Source: Rhodocyclales bacterium
Lineage (GTDB): Bacteria > Pseudomonadota > Gammaproteobacteria > Burkholderiales > Rhodocyclaceae
Direction of reading: 5' to 3'
Length of the DNA stretch: 64,000 bases
Assembly: GCA_016235165.1 (NCBI GenBank)
Contig: JACRLX010000044.1
Coordinates: 23,480 to 87,479 of the forward strand
Notes under the pieces: generated by a model
What the model was told of the DNA's origin: nothing
The model's database searches: none
The model's input: the letters and a program-made list of their open reading frames with translations, nothing else
Shown here: in pieces, positions 16,067-24,569 of the stretch
How positions within the stretch are numbered: the stretch's first letter is position 1
Layout: the number at the start of each line of letters is the position of its first letter
Made by a program: the position numbers and the translations under genes

Positions 16067-17262
16067 AGCCGTTCATGGCTTTTGCCGCCGCGCTTTTCGC
16101 GGCGGCCGCGTTCGCGGCGCCAGCGCTGCAGCCGCTGATCGATGCCACGCCGCCGGGGGGCACGTTGAAGCTCGCGCCGGGGGCCTATGCCGGGCCGGCG
16201 CGGGTCACCCAGGCCATCACGCTCGATGGCGGCGGCAAGGCGGCAATCGTCGGCGACGGGCGCGGCACGGTGCTTACCGTCAATGCCAATGGCGTGAGCT
16301 TGCGCGGATTGCGCATCGCCGGCAGCGGCGAATCGCACGACGCGGTCGATGCCGGCATCCTGCTCGAAGGCGATGGCCACACAGTCGAAAACAATGTCAT
16401 CGAGGACGTGCTGTTCGGCATCCACCTCAAACGCGTCAATGGCTCGCGCATCGCCGGCAACCAGGTTACCGGCAAGCCGCTCGACCTTGGCATGCGCGGT
16501 GACGCGATCCGCCTCTGGTACAGCCGCGACAACCGGGTGGACAACAACCGCTTCCGGCGCGCGCGCGACCTTACCTTCGCCAACTCGCCCGATAATCACG
16601 TCACTGGCAACCGCTTCGTCGATGGCCGCTATGGCATGCACGTGATCTTTTCGCCGCGCCTGCGCGTGGAGAACAACTACCTCGGCCATACCGGCACCGG
16701 CATCATCGTGCTCTATTCGCCCGACCTGCTGCTGCGCGGCAACCACGTCGCCCATGCCCTGACCGGCGGCGGCGCCGGCATCGTGTTCAAGGAAAGCCAC
16801 GACGCGCTGGTGGAAGGCAATGAAGTGCTGCACTGCTCGGTCGGCCTGCGCGTCGATGCGCCGCCGGAATCGGTGGGCAAGCTGACGGTGCGCGGCAACC
16901 GCTTCGCCCACAACATCGTCGGCCTCTTCTTCTATGGCGAGGAAGGTGGCCATCGCTTCACCGACAACCGTTTCGAGAACAACCTGACCACCGTCGGCAT
17001 CAGCGCCCCCGGCGCAGGCAGCGCCAACGTCTGGCGCAACAACTACTGGGACGAATACCAGGGCTTCGACCGCGACGGCGACGGCATCGGCGATACGCCG
17101 CACGAAGCCTACCTGTTTGCCGACCGCATCTGGATGGAAACGCCGATGGCCACCTTCTTCCGCAACTCGCCGGTGCTGGAGATGCTGGATTTCCTCGAAC
17201 GCCTGGCACCATTCTCTTCGCCGCATCTGGTCCTGCGCGATCCCGCGCCGCGCATGAAATAG
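16063..17262 (+). CDS. nosD: Second NosD-like periplasmic beta-helix protein
   Basis: This 399-residue NosD homologue has a signal peptide (MKPFMAFAAALFAAAAFAAP) and the same repeat pattern as copy 1. It has the same late blocks NNYWDEYQGFDRDGDGIGD and MATFFRNSPVLEMLDFLERL. It ends the overlapping gene chain with a start overlapping the BASS transporter stop. It is clearly paralogous to 7552-8943 but lacks about 60 residues near the N-terminus. It could be a redundant NosD or serve another copper protein through NosF/NosY. Confidence 0.93.
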   Translation: MKPFMAFAAALFAAAAFAAPALQPLIDATPPGGTLKLAPGAYAGPARVTQAITLDGGGKAAIVGDGRGTVLTVNANGVSLRGLRIAGSGESHDAVDAGILLEGDGHTVENNVIEDVLFGIHLKRVNGSRIAGNQVTGKPLDLGMRGDAIRLWYSRDNRVDNNRFRRARDLTFANSPDNHVTGNRFVDGRYGMHVIFSPRLRVENNYLGHTGTGIIVLYSPDLLLRGNHVAHALTGGGAGIVFKESHDALVEGNEVLHCSVGLRVDAPPESVGKLTVRGNRFAHNIVGLFFYGEEGGHRFTDNRFENNLTTVGISAPGAGSANVWRNNYWDEYQGFDRDGDGIGDTPHEAYLFADRIWMETPMATFFRNSPVLEMLDFLERLAPFSSPHLVLRDPAPRMK

Positions 17263-17297
17263 CCCACTACAATCGACGCCAACAACAAGGAAGCCGC

Positions 17298-17693
17298 ATG
17301 AAAATTCACCGACTCGCATCATTGTTCGCCATCGCCGTACTCTCGACGCCGTCCCACGGGGATACCGTTCCCGGCTACGCCGGGAACATAACTTCTTCCC
17401 TCGCCGCCGACGCCGAAGCCGGCCTGGCCGCGGTTACCGACCTCGGCGGCATCAACGGCACGGCACTGGCCTGTTCCGACATGAAGTCGGCGGCGCGCGC
17501 CCGCGAGCTGATGCTGGCCCATGCGCCCAAGACCCCGCGCTTCGGCGCCGCCTACGAAGAAGCGACCAACGCCGCCTTCAACGCCCAGACCCGCTCCGGC
17601 AAGCCCTGCGCCGACCCGGTCGAACGCACGGCGCAGCTCAACCAGCTGGCCCTGCGGCTGGGCGAGGCCCTGCCGATCGCGCCCAGGCAATGA
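17298..17693 (+). CDS. Secreted small protein of unknown function
   Basis: This is a 131-residue protein with a signal peptide (MKIHRLASLFAIAVLSTPSHG) and a mature helical domain. Two cysteines, in ALACSDMKS and GKPCADP, could form a disulfide. It has no heme motif or recognisable family. A GGAAG ribosome site lies upstream. Its stop overlaps the start of the SCO gene (ATGA), which ties it to copper-centre maturation by operon only. Confidence 0.75.
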   Translation: MKIHRLASLFAIAVLSTPSHGDTVPGYAGNITSSLAADAEAGLAAVTDLGGINGTALACSDMKSAARARELMLAHAPKTPRFGAAYEEATNAAFNAQTRSGKPCADPVERTAQLNQLALRLGEALPIAPRQ

Positions 17694-18313
17694 GGCCTGC
17701 GGGCCGGACCTGCCGCACCGGCGTGCTGTTCGCCGCATTGCTGGCGGCCGGATTTACACCGCCGCCGGCCCTGGCCGCCGATGTGCGCCACGCGGCCGCG
17801 CCGGCCGACACGCTGCCGCTGCTGCCGCGCTACCTGCTGATGGACGTGCAGGGCCGGGCGGTGAGCCATGAGGATTTTCGCGGCCGCTTCCAGCTCGTCA
17901 GCTTCGGCTTCATTTCCTGCCCCGACGTCTGCCCGACCACGCTGCTGGAGGTCAGGCAACTGCTCGAAGCCCTGGGCGACAAGGCCGGGCGGGTGCAGGC
18001 GATCTTCATCACGGTTGATCCCGAACGCGACACGCGCGAGGTGTTGCGCGACTACACGGCGGCTTTCGACAAGCGCATCCTCGGCCTTACCGGCAGCCCC
18101 GAGCTGGTGCGCCGCGCCGCCGAGAGCTTTCGCGTCCAGTATGAGACGGTGCGCGAACCGGGTGCCGCGGCCGACAACTACACCATGAACCATACCGCCG
18201 GCATGGTGCTGCTCGACCCGCGCGGGCGCTTCCTGGCGCGTTTCGGATACGGCATGGGCGCGCACGCGATGAGCGAGCGCCTGCTGGCCGAGATCGCCGC
18301 CGAGCAACGCTGA
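17690..18313 (+). CDS. SCO1/SenC-family copper chaperone (copy 1 of 3)
   Basis: This 207-residue exported SCO protein has a signal peptide ending near ALAAD and the copper motif CPDVCP. The third copper ligand is the histidine in YTMNHTAGMV, and the FITVDPERDT segment is typical. SCO proteins metallate CuA sites of oxidases and have been tied to NosZ CuA. It is translationally coupled to the upstream secreted protein and precedes a flavoprotein. Two further SCO proteins are at 50654-51235 and 57958-58860. Confidence 0.92.
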   Translation: MRPAGRTCRTGVLFAALLAAGFTPPPALAADVRHAAAPADTLPLLPRYLLMDVQGRAVSHEDFRGRFQLVSFGFISCPDVCPTTLLEVRQLLEALGDKAGRVQAIFITVDPERDTREVLRDYTAAFDKRILGLTGSPELVRRAAESFRVQYETVREPGAAADNYTMNHTAGMVLLDPRGRFLARFGYGMGAHAMSERLLAEIAAEQR

Positions 18314-18326
18314 GCGTCGGCTCGCG

Positions 18327-19592
18327 ATGCCGGACCGCCGCCACTTCCTTGCCAGCGGGCTGGCGCTGGCCGCCGGGCGTTCTCTCGCCCAGCTATCGCC
18401 ACGCGCCGCCGGGCGCGTGCTCATCGTCGGCGGCGGCTGGGGTGGCCTTGCGGCGGCGTCACGCCTGCGGCGCAACGCGCCGGAACTCGACGTCACGCTG
18501 GTCGAACGCGAGCCGGTGTTTCGCTCCCTGCCGCTGTCCAACGCCTGGCTGGTCGGGCGCGCGCCCGAGGTCATTGCTCCGGCGCAGCACGCTGCCATTG
18601 CCGCGCAAGTCGGCTACCGCCACCTGCGCGCCGAGGCCACCGCCATCGATCGCGCGCAGCGACGGCTGCACACCGCGCAGGGCGTGCTCGATTACGACTG
18701 GCTGATCCTGGCGCCCGGCATCCGCTACGACTATGCGCCCTGGCTGGGCGACGACGCGCGCGCCATCGAGGCCGTGCGGCGCGACTTTCCGGCAGGCTAC
18801 GTCGCCGGAGAACTCGACGCCCTCAAGCGCAAGCTGGTCGACTTCAAGGGCGGCGTGCTGCTGATGACCGTGCCGCCCGGGCCTTCGCGCTGCCCGCCGG
18901 CACCCTACGAGCGCGCCGTGATGATCGCCTGGTGGCTCAAGTCGCGGCGCATTCCGGGGCGGCTGATCCTGGTCGATGCCGGGGGCGGCATGCAGCGCTT
19001 CAATCGCGTATTCGCCGAGCGCTATCAGGACCAAATCCAGCACCTCACCCACGCCACGGTGAAGGCGCTCGACCCCTATGCCAAGTCCCTGCAAACCGAA
19101 TTCGACGAGATCCGCTTCGACGATGCGATCATCATCCCGCCGCAGGCGGCGCCGGACATCCTGCGCCAGGCCGGGCTGCTGGAAACCGATGCCGCCGGCG
19201 GGCCCGGCCACTGGGCCGCCTTCGACCCGCTGCGGCTGCACGCCATCGGCGACGAACGTGTGTTCATCGTCGGTGACCTGCTCGGGCGCGCCTCGCCGCT
19301 GTTCGGCGCCTACCCCAAGAGCGCCCACATGGCAGCGCGCCTGGGCCGCATTGCCGCCGACGGCATCGCGGCGCAGGCGCACGGCGTGTCGCCAGCGCCG
19401 ACTTTTCCCGAGAGCGTGTGCTTCGTACATACCGACGTCGAGCCGGCCGAGGCCTTGCGCATCGAGGCCAGCTACCGCCAGCGCGGCGATGGCCTGATCA
19501 CGCAGAGCGTGCGCCAGCGCGAGGAGCCTCAACCGCGAGGGGAAGACGCGGAGTGGGCGCGCGCGCTCTTCGCAGAAATGCTGGCATCCTGA
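18327..19592 (+). CDS. FccB-like flavoprotein (flavocytochrome c sulfide dehydrogenase type)
   Basis: This 421-residue FAD protein has a Tat-type leader (PDRRHFLASG) and the FAD-binding dinucleotide motif VLIVGGGWGGLAAA. It contains RCPPAPYERA, the segment of flavocytochrome c sulfide dehydrogenase flavoproteins that includes a redox-active cysteine. The C-terminal VFIVGDL..LFGAYPKSAHMAA matches the FAD-ribityl region. Such proteins oxidise sulfide in the periplasm, normally with a diheme FccA subunit, which is not adjacent. A dispersed 13-mer encodes the SPAPTF insertion near residue 360. Sulfide removal could protect copper enzymes, but this is inference. Confidence 0.82.
   Translation: MPDRRHFLASGLALAAGRSLAQLSPRAAGRVLIVGGGWGGLAAASRLRRNAPELDVTLVEREPVFRSLPLSNAWLVGRAPEVIAPAQHAAIAAQVGYRHLRAEATAIDRAQRRLHTAQGVLDYDWLILAPGIRYDYAPWLGDDARAIEAVRRDFPAGYVAGELDALKRKLVDFKGGVLLMTVPPGPSRCPPAPYERAVMIAWWLKSRRIPGRLILVDAGGGMQRFNRVFAERYQDQIQHLTHATVKALDPYAKSLQTEFDEIRFDDAIIIPPQAAPDILRQAGLLETDAAGGPGHWAAFDPLRLHAIGDERVFIVGDLLGRASPLFGAYPKSAHMAARLGRIAADGIAAQAHGVSPAPTFPESVCFVHTDVEPAEALRIEASYRQRGDGLITQSVRQREEPQPRGEDAEWARALFAEMLAS
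19391..19403 (+). repeat. Dispersed 13-mer GCCAGCGCCGACT, copy in fccB-like gene
   Basis: The surrounding 27 bases (19386-19412) match the copy in nirN (29913-29939) at 26 positions. It encodes SPAPTF in frame. Confidence 0.75.
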
Positions 19593-19681
19593 CCGATTTC
19601 GCCCCCTTGGGCAGCCTGCACATTCTTGTGCGGCGCGAAACGCTCGCTGATATTGCCGTGATTCAAGGCGCGCGAGCCTGC

Positions 19682-20194
19682 TCAATGCCTCGCAAACACG
19701 CTGGTCTTGCCGTCCGGTCCGACCAGCAGGGTGTTGTAGGCCTCGCGCCTGACCTCGCGTTCATTGCTGGCGTTGTCGAGGATGGTGCAGGCGGTTTCGC
19801 AGAAGGGGTTCGACTGTTCGCGGCCGGGCGCGCCGCGCGGCAGGCCGGGCACGGCGAGGCCGCGCGCCTTGGGCATTTCCTTCAGCAGCAGCTGGATGTC
19901 CTCGGCCGGGACATGGCCCTCGATGAAGTAGTTGCCGACCTTGGCCGTATGCACCGACTCCAGCCCGGCGGGCACATTCAGCCAGCGCTTGAGGCGCGGC
20001 ATGGTGGCGGCTTCCTTTTCCTCTATCGTGACTTCGAAGCCGGCCTGGCGCAGGTGGTCGGCCCAGTCGATGCAGGCCAGGCAGGGACTGGGGACGTAGA
20101 CGGTGATCGGCGGCAGGCCCGGCCTGGCCGCGTCGGCGGCCAAGGCGCCGCCGCCGGCGAGGGCAAGCGCCAGCGCGACGAGCGTCCTCAGCAT
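19682..20194 (-). CDS. DUF411-family exported metal-binding protein
   Basis: This 170-residue protein begins with a signal peptide (MLRTLVALALALAGGGALA). It continues with the DUF411 pattern: SPCLACIDWADHLRQAGF near the start and GNYFIEGHVPAEDIQ, then LLKEMPKARGLAVPGLPRGA. DUF411 proteins occur in copper-resistance settings. An unusual C-terminal part has two more cysteines in NPFCETACTIL. The ATG at 20194 is preferred because it starts the signal peptide and overlaps the stop of the upstream ankyrin gene. It probably binds copper or another soft metal in the periplasm. Confidence 0.85.
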   Translation of the reverse strand: MLRTLVALALALAGGGALAADAARPGLPPITVYVPSPCLACIDWADHLRQAGFEVTIEEKEAATMPRLKRWLNVPAGLESVHTAKVGNYFIEGHVPAEDIQLLLKEMPKARGLAVPGLPRGAPGREQSNPFCETACTILDNASNEREVRREAYNTLLVGPDGKTSVFARH

Positions 20195-20685
20195 GGCTTG
20201 CCGGCCTGGCAGCCCTTGAGCAGCCAAAGCGAAACGATGCCGGCCACCTCGTCGGCGCGCACCTTGCGCGCCATGCTCAACACGTCACGCCCGGCGTCGG
20301 TTTTTGCCGCCGGGTCGGCGCCGGCTTCGAGCAGTAGTTTCGCGTTGGCGCTGCGGGTGGAAAAGGCCGCCATGTGCAGGGGCGTGCGGCCTTCGCCGTC
20401 GCGCGCATTGACCGCGGCGCCGGCGGCGAGCAGGGCCCTGAGCGGGCCGCTGTCCTCGTTCATCGCCGCATAGTGCAGCGGCGTGATGCCCAGCGGCGTG
20501 CGGGCGTCGCGCGCCTTCGGTGTGGCCTTGAGGATGGCTTCCACCTCCTGCCGCTTGCCCATGCGCGCGGCGTCGTGGATCGGCTGCTCGTTCATGCCCA
20601 GCAGTGTCTCGGCCGCATGGGCGGGGGGTAGCAGGCCGGCGAGGATCAGTATCGCCAGTCCGCCGATTCGGGTGGAAATGTTCAC
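20188..20685 (-). CDS. Exported ankyrin-repeat protein
   Basis: This 165-residue protein has a signal peptide and about three ankyrin repeats. Recognisable repeats are QPIHDAARMGKRQEVEAIL, TPLHYAAMNEDSGPLRALLA and TPLHMAAFSTRSANAKLLLE. The start chosen is a GTG at 20685 with an AAGGAGA ribosome site; longer frames upstream have no such site. Periplasmic ankyrin proteins often sit beside catalases or metal proteins. Here it is coupled to the DUF411 gene. The C-terminus LLKGCQAGKPC has two cysteines. Function is unknown. Confidence 0.8.
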   Translation of the reverse strand: MNISTRIGGLAILILAGLLPPAHAAETLLGMNEQPIHDAARMGKRQEVEAILKATPKARDARTPLGITPLHYAAMNEDSGPLRALLAAGAAVNARDGEGRTPLHMAAFSTRSANAKLLLEAGADPAAKTDAGRDVLSMARKVRADEVAGIVSLWLLKGCQAGKPC

Positions 20686-20804
20686 GTCGGGTTCTCCTTC
20701 CGCAAGCACCGATGTTAACCCTTGGTCAGGATCCGGCATTGATCCAAAACAGGCGCCAATATGCGACCATTGCGCGTCCGGAAACTCGTCTGCACGGAGA
20801 AAGC

Positions 20805-21533
20805 ATGTCCTTGTCCAAATATTCCCTGCTCCTGGCCATGGTGCTTGGCTTGGGCGCCTGCGCAGCGGACCCGGTGCCGCATCCGTCGCAGACCTCGGCG
20901 CGGGCAAAGGGGCCGGCCGCAGCCGAAGCCGAACGCGCGCTGGCGCTTGCCGACGGGGGGAATGCCGCTGCCGGCAAGCTCGCCTACGAGGTCTGTAGCG
21001 CCTGTCACCTGCCGTCAGGTTTCGGCCGTCGCGATGGCGGCTACCCGAAACTGGCCGGCCAGCACGCGACGGTGCTGATCAAGCAGATTGCCGACATACG
21101 CGCCCAGGTTCGCGACAACCCCAGCATGCACGGTTTCGTCAAGGAACTGCGCGATCCGCGCGATATCGCCAATGTTGCCGCGTATATCGAAAGCCTCTGC
21201 ATTCCTCCCGGCAATGGCCGTTATACCCTGCCGGATGCGGCGGAGCAGATCGCCAGGGGGCGCCAGATGTTTGCCCGCGAGTGCGCCGATTGCCACCAGG
21301 CGAGCGGGCAGGGCAACAAGGAGAAGCGCTATCCCGTCGTCGCCGGACAGCACTACCGTTACCTGTTGCGCCAGATGCAGGACATCCGCGATGGCTACCG
21401 GCAGAACGGCGACCCGGACATGGTCAAGACCATCGCGAAATACAAGAACGACCAACTGCAAAGCATGGCCGCCTTTCTCGCCAGCCTGGATACTCCCGGC
21501 ACTCCCTGCGAACCGGCGCCCGTCCGGAAATGA
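20805..21533 (+). CDS. Lipoprotein diheme cytochrome c, paralogue of the nos diheme cytochrome
   Basis: This 242-residue protein starts with a lipoprotein signal (LLLAMVLGLGACAADP). It carries two heme motifs, CSACH and CADCH, in the same two-domain layout as 5732-6481. Long stretches match between the two, such as LIKQIADIRA and YRYLLRQMQDIRDGY. The lipid anchor would hold it on a membrane facing the periplasm. It is divergent from the ankyrin gene and followed by nirJ. It may donate electrons to NosZ, NirN or a heme-copper enzyme; which one is not visible. Confidence 0.92.
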   Translation: MSLSKYSLLLAMVLGLGACAADPVPHPSQTSARAKGPAAAEAERALALADGGNAAAGKLAYEVCSACHLPSGFGRRDGGYPKLAGQHATVLIKQIADIRAQVRDNPSMHGFVKELRDPRDIANVAAYIESLCIPPGNGRYTLPDAAEQIARGRQMFARECADCHQASGQGNKEKRYPVVAGQHYRYLLRQMQDIRDGYRQNGDPDMVKTIAKYKNDQLQSMAAFLASLDTPGTPCEPAPVRK

Positions 21534-21555
21534 GGCGCGCCGGGCCGGCCGGAGC

Positions 21556-21598
21556 TTGACAGCTGTCAAGGCGCCGCCGGCGCCGGCGGAGCTAGAGT
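21556..21598 (+). promoter_or_regulatory. FNR/DNR-type promoter of nirJ
   Basis: TTGACAGCTGTCAA (21556-21569) is a perfect 14-base palindrome of the FNR/NNR class. TAGAGT at 21593-21598 fits a -10 at class II spacing, which predicts transcription starting at or next to the nirJ ATG (21605). Confidence 0.65.
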
Positions 21599-21604
21599 GA
21601 GGCC

Positions 21605-22759
21605 ATGTTCCGCATCTCCCAGTTCATGCAGGAAATCGCCGCGCCGCCGCCGCCGGGGCCGGTGCGCTCAGTTGCCAAACCCGCCCCCGGGCCGGTGGTG
21701 ATCTGGAACCTGATCCGCCGCTGCAACCTGACCTGCAAGCACTGCTATTCGATCTCGGCCGACAAGGACTTCGCCGGCGAGCTGGGCACGGCGGAAATCT
21801 TCGCCGTGATGGACCAGCTCAAGGCCTTTCGCGTCCCGGCGCTGATCCTTTCCGGCGGCGAGCCGCTCTTGCGGCCCGACATCTTCGAGATCTCGGCGCG
21901 CGCCAAGGCCATGGGTTTCTTCACCGCGCTGTCCTCCAACGGCACGCTGATCGACGCCGCGATGTGCGAAAGGATAAGGGCCATCGGCTACGACTACGTC
22001 GGCATCAGCCTCGACGGCCTGGGTGCGACGCACGACAGGTTCCGTCGCATGCAGGGTGCATTCGACAAGTCGCTCGCCGGCATCCGCCTGTGCCGCGACG
22101 CCGGGCTCAAGGTCGGCGTGCGCTACACCATGACCCAGGACAACCACCAGGACCTGCCCGGCCTGCTCAAGCTGGTCGAGGACGAGGGCATAGCCCGCTT
22201 CTATTTCTCGCACCTCAACTACGCCGGGCGCGGCAACAAGAACCGCAAGGACGACGCCCTGCACCAGATGACGCGCAGCGCCATGGACCTGCTGTTCGAC
22301 ACCTGCTGGGACTACCGGGAGCGCGGCCTGCAAAAGGAATTCACCACCGGCAACAACGATGCCGACGGGGTATATCTGCTCTACTGGCTGCGGCGCCGCT
22401 TTCCGCACGAAGTCGAGCGCATCCGCGCCAGGTTGCAGCAATGGGGCGGAAATTCCAGCGGCGTCAATGTCGCCAACATCGACAACCTCGGCAACGTCCA
22501 TCCCGACACCATGTGGTGGCATTACTCGCTGGGCAATGTACGCGAGCGCGATTTCGGCACGATCTGGAACGACCTCTCCGATCCGCTGCTGGCCAGCCTC
22601 AAGGCCCGGCCGCGCAAGGTCGGCGGACGCTGCGGCGCCTGCGCCCACTTCGCCATCTGCGGCGGCAACACGCGGGTGCGCGCCCAGCAGTTGACGGGCG
22701 ACGCCTGGGCGGAGGACCCCGGCTGCTACCTCAGCGACGAGGAAATCGACATCGTTTGA
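21605..22759 (+). CDS. nirJ: Radical SAM heme d1 biosynthesis protein NirJ
   Basis: This 384-residue radical SAM/SPASM protein has the SAM cluster motif CNLTCKHC near residue 40 and SGGEPLLRPD. The C-terminal cysteine cluster reads CGACAHFAICGG, followed by a further cysteine in DPGCYLSDEE. NirJ installs the keto side chains of heme d1 for cytochrome cd1 nitrite reductase. The family also includes other SPASM proteins such as AhbD, but the length, the LIRRCNLTCKHCYS start and the nirN gene nearby favour NirJ. The 3' end overlaps exbD on the opposite strand by 34 bases. No nirS, nirF, nirD/L/G/H or nirE is visible here. Confidence 0.86.
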   Translation: MFRISQFMQEIAAPPPPGPVRSVAKPAPGPVVIWNLIRRCNLTCKHCYSISADKDFAGELGTAEIFAVMDQLKAFRVPALILSGGEPLLRPDIFEISARAKAMGFFTALSSNGTLIDAAMCERIRAIGYDYVGISLDGLGATHDRFRRMQGAFDKSLAGIRLCRDAGLKVGVRYTMTQDNHQDLPGLLKLVEDEGIARFYFSHLNYAGRGNKNRKDDALHQMTRSAMDLLFDTCWDYRERGLQKEFTTGNNDADGVYLLYWLRRRFPHEVERIRARLQQWGGNSSGVNVANIDNLGNVHPDTMWWHYSLGNVRERDFGTIWNDLSDPLLASLKARPRKVGGRCGACAHFAICGGNTRVRAQQLTGDAWAEDPGCYLSDEEIDIV

Positions 22760-23268
22760 CCTCGGGTGAGGTTTTGCCGCGCGGTGCGCCGTAATCGCCG
22801 TTCCGCCAGCGCCGACTCCTGGCGCGGCAGCGGGCAGGCGCGAGCCGCGGCGTATTCCTCCGGCGTGCTGACGAAGCCTATCCTGAGCAAGCCCGCCCTG
22901 GCGGCCAGGGCCATCACCTGGGCCACGCTTTCGTAGCGCGCCTTGCGATCGGCGCGCAGGTGCAGTTCGGGCTGCGGCTGCCGCTGCGCCTCGGCGCCGA
23001 AGCGCGTGGCGAGTTCGGCCAGGGGCACGGGCTCACCGTTCCAGAACAGCTTGCCGTCCTCGCGGATGCCGAACTCGATGTGCGTCGGCCGGGTGATGTT
23101 CGCGGCGGACGCCGCCCTGGGCAGGTCGATCTTCACCGCATGGGTCAGCAGCGGCGCGGTGACGATGAAGATCACCAGCAGCACCAGCATCACATCCACC
23201 AGCGGCACCACGTTCATGTCGGCCACGGGCGCGCCGTGGTGCCGGCGGGAAATATCAGCCCTGGCCAT
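22726..23268 (-). CDS. exbD: ExbD/TolR energy-transduction protein
   Basis: This 180-residue protein has a single membrane segment near residues 20-42, with the critical aspartate in VVPLVDVMLVLLVIFIV, and a periplasmic ExbD domain. The start at 23268 (MARADISRR) overlaps the exbB end by 14 bases. A tail of about 35 residues beyond the usual ExbD end is rich in arginine and includes a 13-mer repeat copy, so it may not be functional. Together with exbB and tonB it energises the TonB receptor downstream. Confidence 0.9.
   Translation of the reverse strand: MARADISRRHHGAPVADMNVVPLVDVMLVLLVIFIVTAPLLTHAVKIDLPRAASAANITRPTHIEFGIREDGKLFWNGEPVPLAELATRFGAEAQRQPQPELHLRADRKARYESVAQVMALAARAGLLRIGFVSTPEEYAAARACPLPRQESALAERRLRRTARQNLTRGQTMSISSSLR
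22805..22817 (+). repeat. Dispersed 13-mer GCCAGCGCCGACT, copy in exbD tail
   Basis: The copy lies in the sequence encoding the arginine-rich C-terminal extension of ExbD. It is followed by TGGCG, giving a small imperfect hairpin. Confidence 0.7.
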
Positions 23269-23926
23269 GCTTGACCGCCAGCAGGACGTAGAGCTCATGG
23301 GCGAAGGATTCCAGACGCGCCAGCCATATCCGGTTGCGCCGGTTGAAGGCGTTATAGGCCAGCACGGCAGGGATCGCCACCGCCAGCCCCAGCGCCGTCA
23401 TGATCAAGGCCTCGCCCACCGGGCCGGCCACCTTGTCGAGCGTACCCTGGCCGCTCATGCCGATCTGCACCAGCGCGTGGTAGATGCCCCAGACCGTGCC
23501 GAAGAGTCCGATGTAGGGGGCCGCCGAACCGGCCGAGGCCAGTATCGTGAGGCCGTGCTCGGCGTCGGCCGCTTCGCAATCCACGGCGTTGTTCAGCGTC
23601 CGGGTCAGATACTCGCCGATGCCACCGGCCGCCGCCAGCCTGCCTTCGCCGCCCTGGGCGCGGACCTTGAGCGCTTCATCGGCCAGCGCGGCAAAGGCAT
23701 TGTCGGTGCCATCCTGGAGCATGGCGGCGACCTCATCCAGCGAGCGCGCCTGCCAGAAGCCTTGCACGAAGGCATCGGCGCGCCGCCTGGCCAGCCAGTT
23801 GCCCAGCGCGCGGGAGACGATCAGGTACCAGCTTGCCACCGAGAGCAGCAGCAGCACGGCCAGCACGCCGCGGCCGACACCGTCGGTCTGTGACAGAAAG
23901 TGGGCAAAGCCCAGGCCTTGTTCCAT
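23255..23926 (-). CDS. exbB: ExbB/TolQ proton-channel protein
   Basis: This 223-residue protein has three membrane helices. The MotA/TolQ/ExbB family block ASAGSAAPYIGLFGTVWGI and GEALIMTALGLAVAIPAVLAYN are both present. ExbB and ExbD use the proton gradient to drive TonB. The gene lies between tonB and exbD with a short gap to the former and an overlap to the latter. Confidence 0.93.
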   Translation of the reverse strand: MEQGLGFAHFLSQTDGVGRGVLAVLLLLSVASWYLIVSRALGNWLARRRADAFVQGFWQARSLDEVAAMLQDGTDNAFAALADEALKVRAQGGEGRLAAAGGIGEYLTRTLNNAVDCEAADAEHGLTILASAGSAAPYIGLFGTVWGIYHALVQIGMSGQGTLDKVAGPVGEALIMTALGLAVAIPAVLAYNAFNRRNRIWLARLESFAHELYVLLAVKHGQG

Positions 23927-23930
23927 GGGA

Positions 23931-24557
23931 TCAATTTCCTTGCAGTACGAATTTGAAGGGCTGCAACGCGACGGCGCGCACCGGCCGGCCGTCGCGCCGC
24001 GCCGGGGTGCAGCGCCAGGTCTTCACGGCGGCAAGGGCGGCTTCGTCGAGCCGCGGATAAGCACTGCCGCTTGCCACGCTGGCAGCGACAACCTGGCCTC
24101 GCTCATCGAGCTCAACCTTGAGCACCGTGATGCCGGCTTCCCCCATGCGGCGCGACAGCGGCGGATAGCCCGGCGCGGGACGCTCGGGGCAGGCCACCGA
24201 GAGCTCCGCGGCCATGACGACCGGGCCGGCCGGCAAGGTGACGGGCGGGGCTTCGATCGCCGGCGCCGGCGTGGGGGTGAGCGGCGGCGCGATGTAATCG
24301 GCGGGGGCGGGTGTCGGGCTCTCGGCGACAATCTGGCGCGGCTGCGGCTTCTCGATGGGGCGAGCCTGGGGCGGCGGGCGCGTCGGCGCTTCCTGTTTCG
24401 CCGGCGCCGGGGGGGCGATGAAGTTCACGAAGAGCGCCGCCGTTTCATCGGGGCCCGGGATCAACCGATGCTGCCACAGGCCCCAAAGGGCGGCGACGTG
24501 CATGGCGGCTACCAGAGTCACCCCGGTGAGCTTGTCCCATGCCAGTTGCAATTTCAT
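23931..24557 (-). CDS. tonB: TonB energy-coupling protein
   Basis: This 208-residue protein has an N-terminal membrane helix (about residues 12-30), a proline-rich periplasmic linker (residues 48-108) and a C-terminal TonB domain. The domain carries PERPAPGYPPLSRRMGEAG and the late YPRLDEAALAAVKTWRCTPA. TonB links ExbBD to outer-membrane receptors. Its operon partners are a receptor, a beta-propeller and a thioredoxin-like protein, which suggests a dedicated uptake system. Confidence 0.92.
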   Translation of the reverse strand: MKLQLAWDKLTGVTLVAAMHVAALWGLWQHRLIPGPDETAALFVNFIAPPAPAKQEAPTRPPPQARPIEKPQPRQIVAESPTPAPADYIAPPLTPTPAPAIEAPPVTLPAGPVVMAAELSVACPERPAPGYPPLSRRMGEAGITVLKVELDERGQVVAASVASGSAYPRLDEAALAAVKTWRCTPARRDGRPVRAVALQPFKFVLQGN

Positions 24558-24569
24558 CCGGATCCCGCT

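Noticed and set aside
19593..19681. GCACA-N-TGTGC hairpin as a terminator between convergent genes
   Set aside because: The stem is only 4-5 bp and there is no T-run.
20737..20752. Possible FNR site (TTGATCCAAAACAG) before the lipoprotein cytochrome
   Set aside because: Only one half-site is good and no -10 lies at the right distance.
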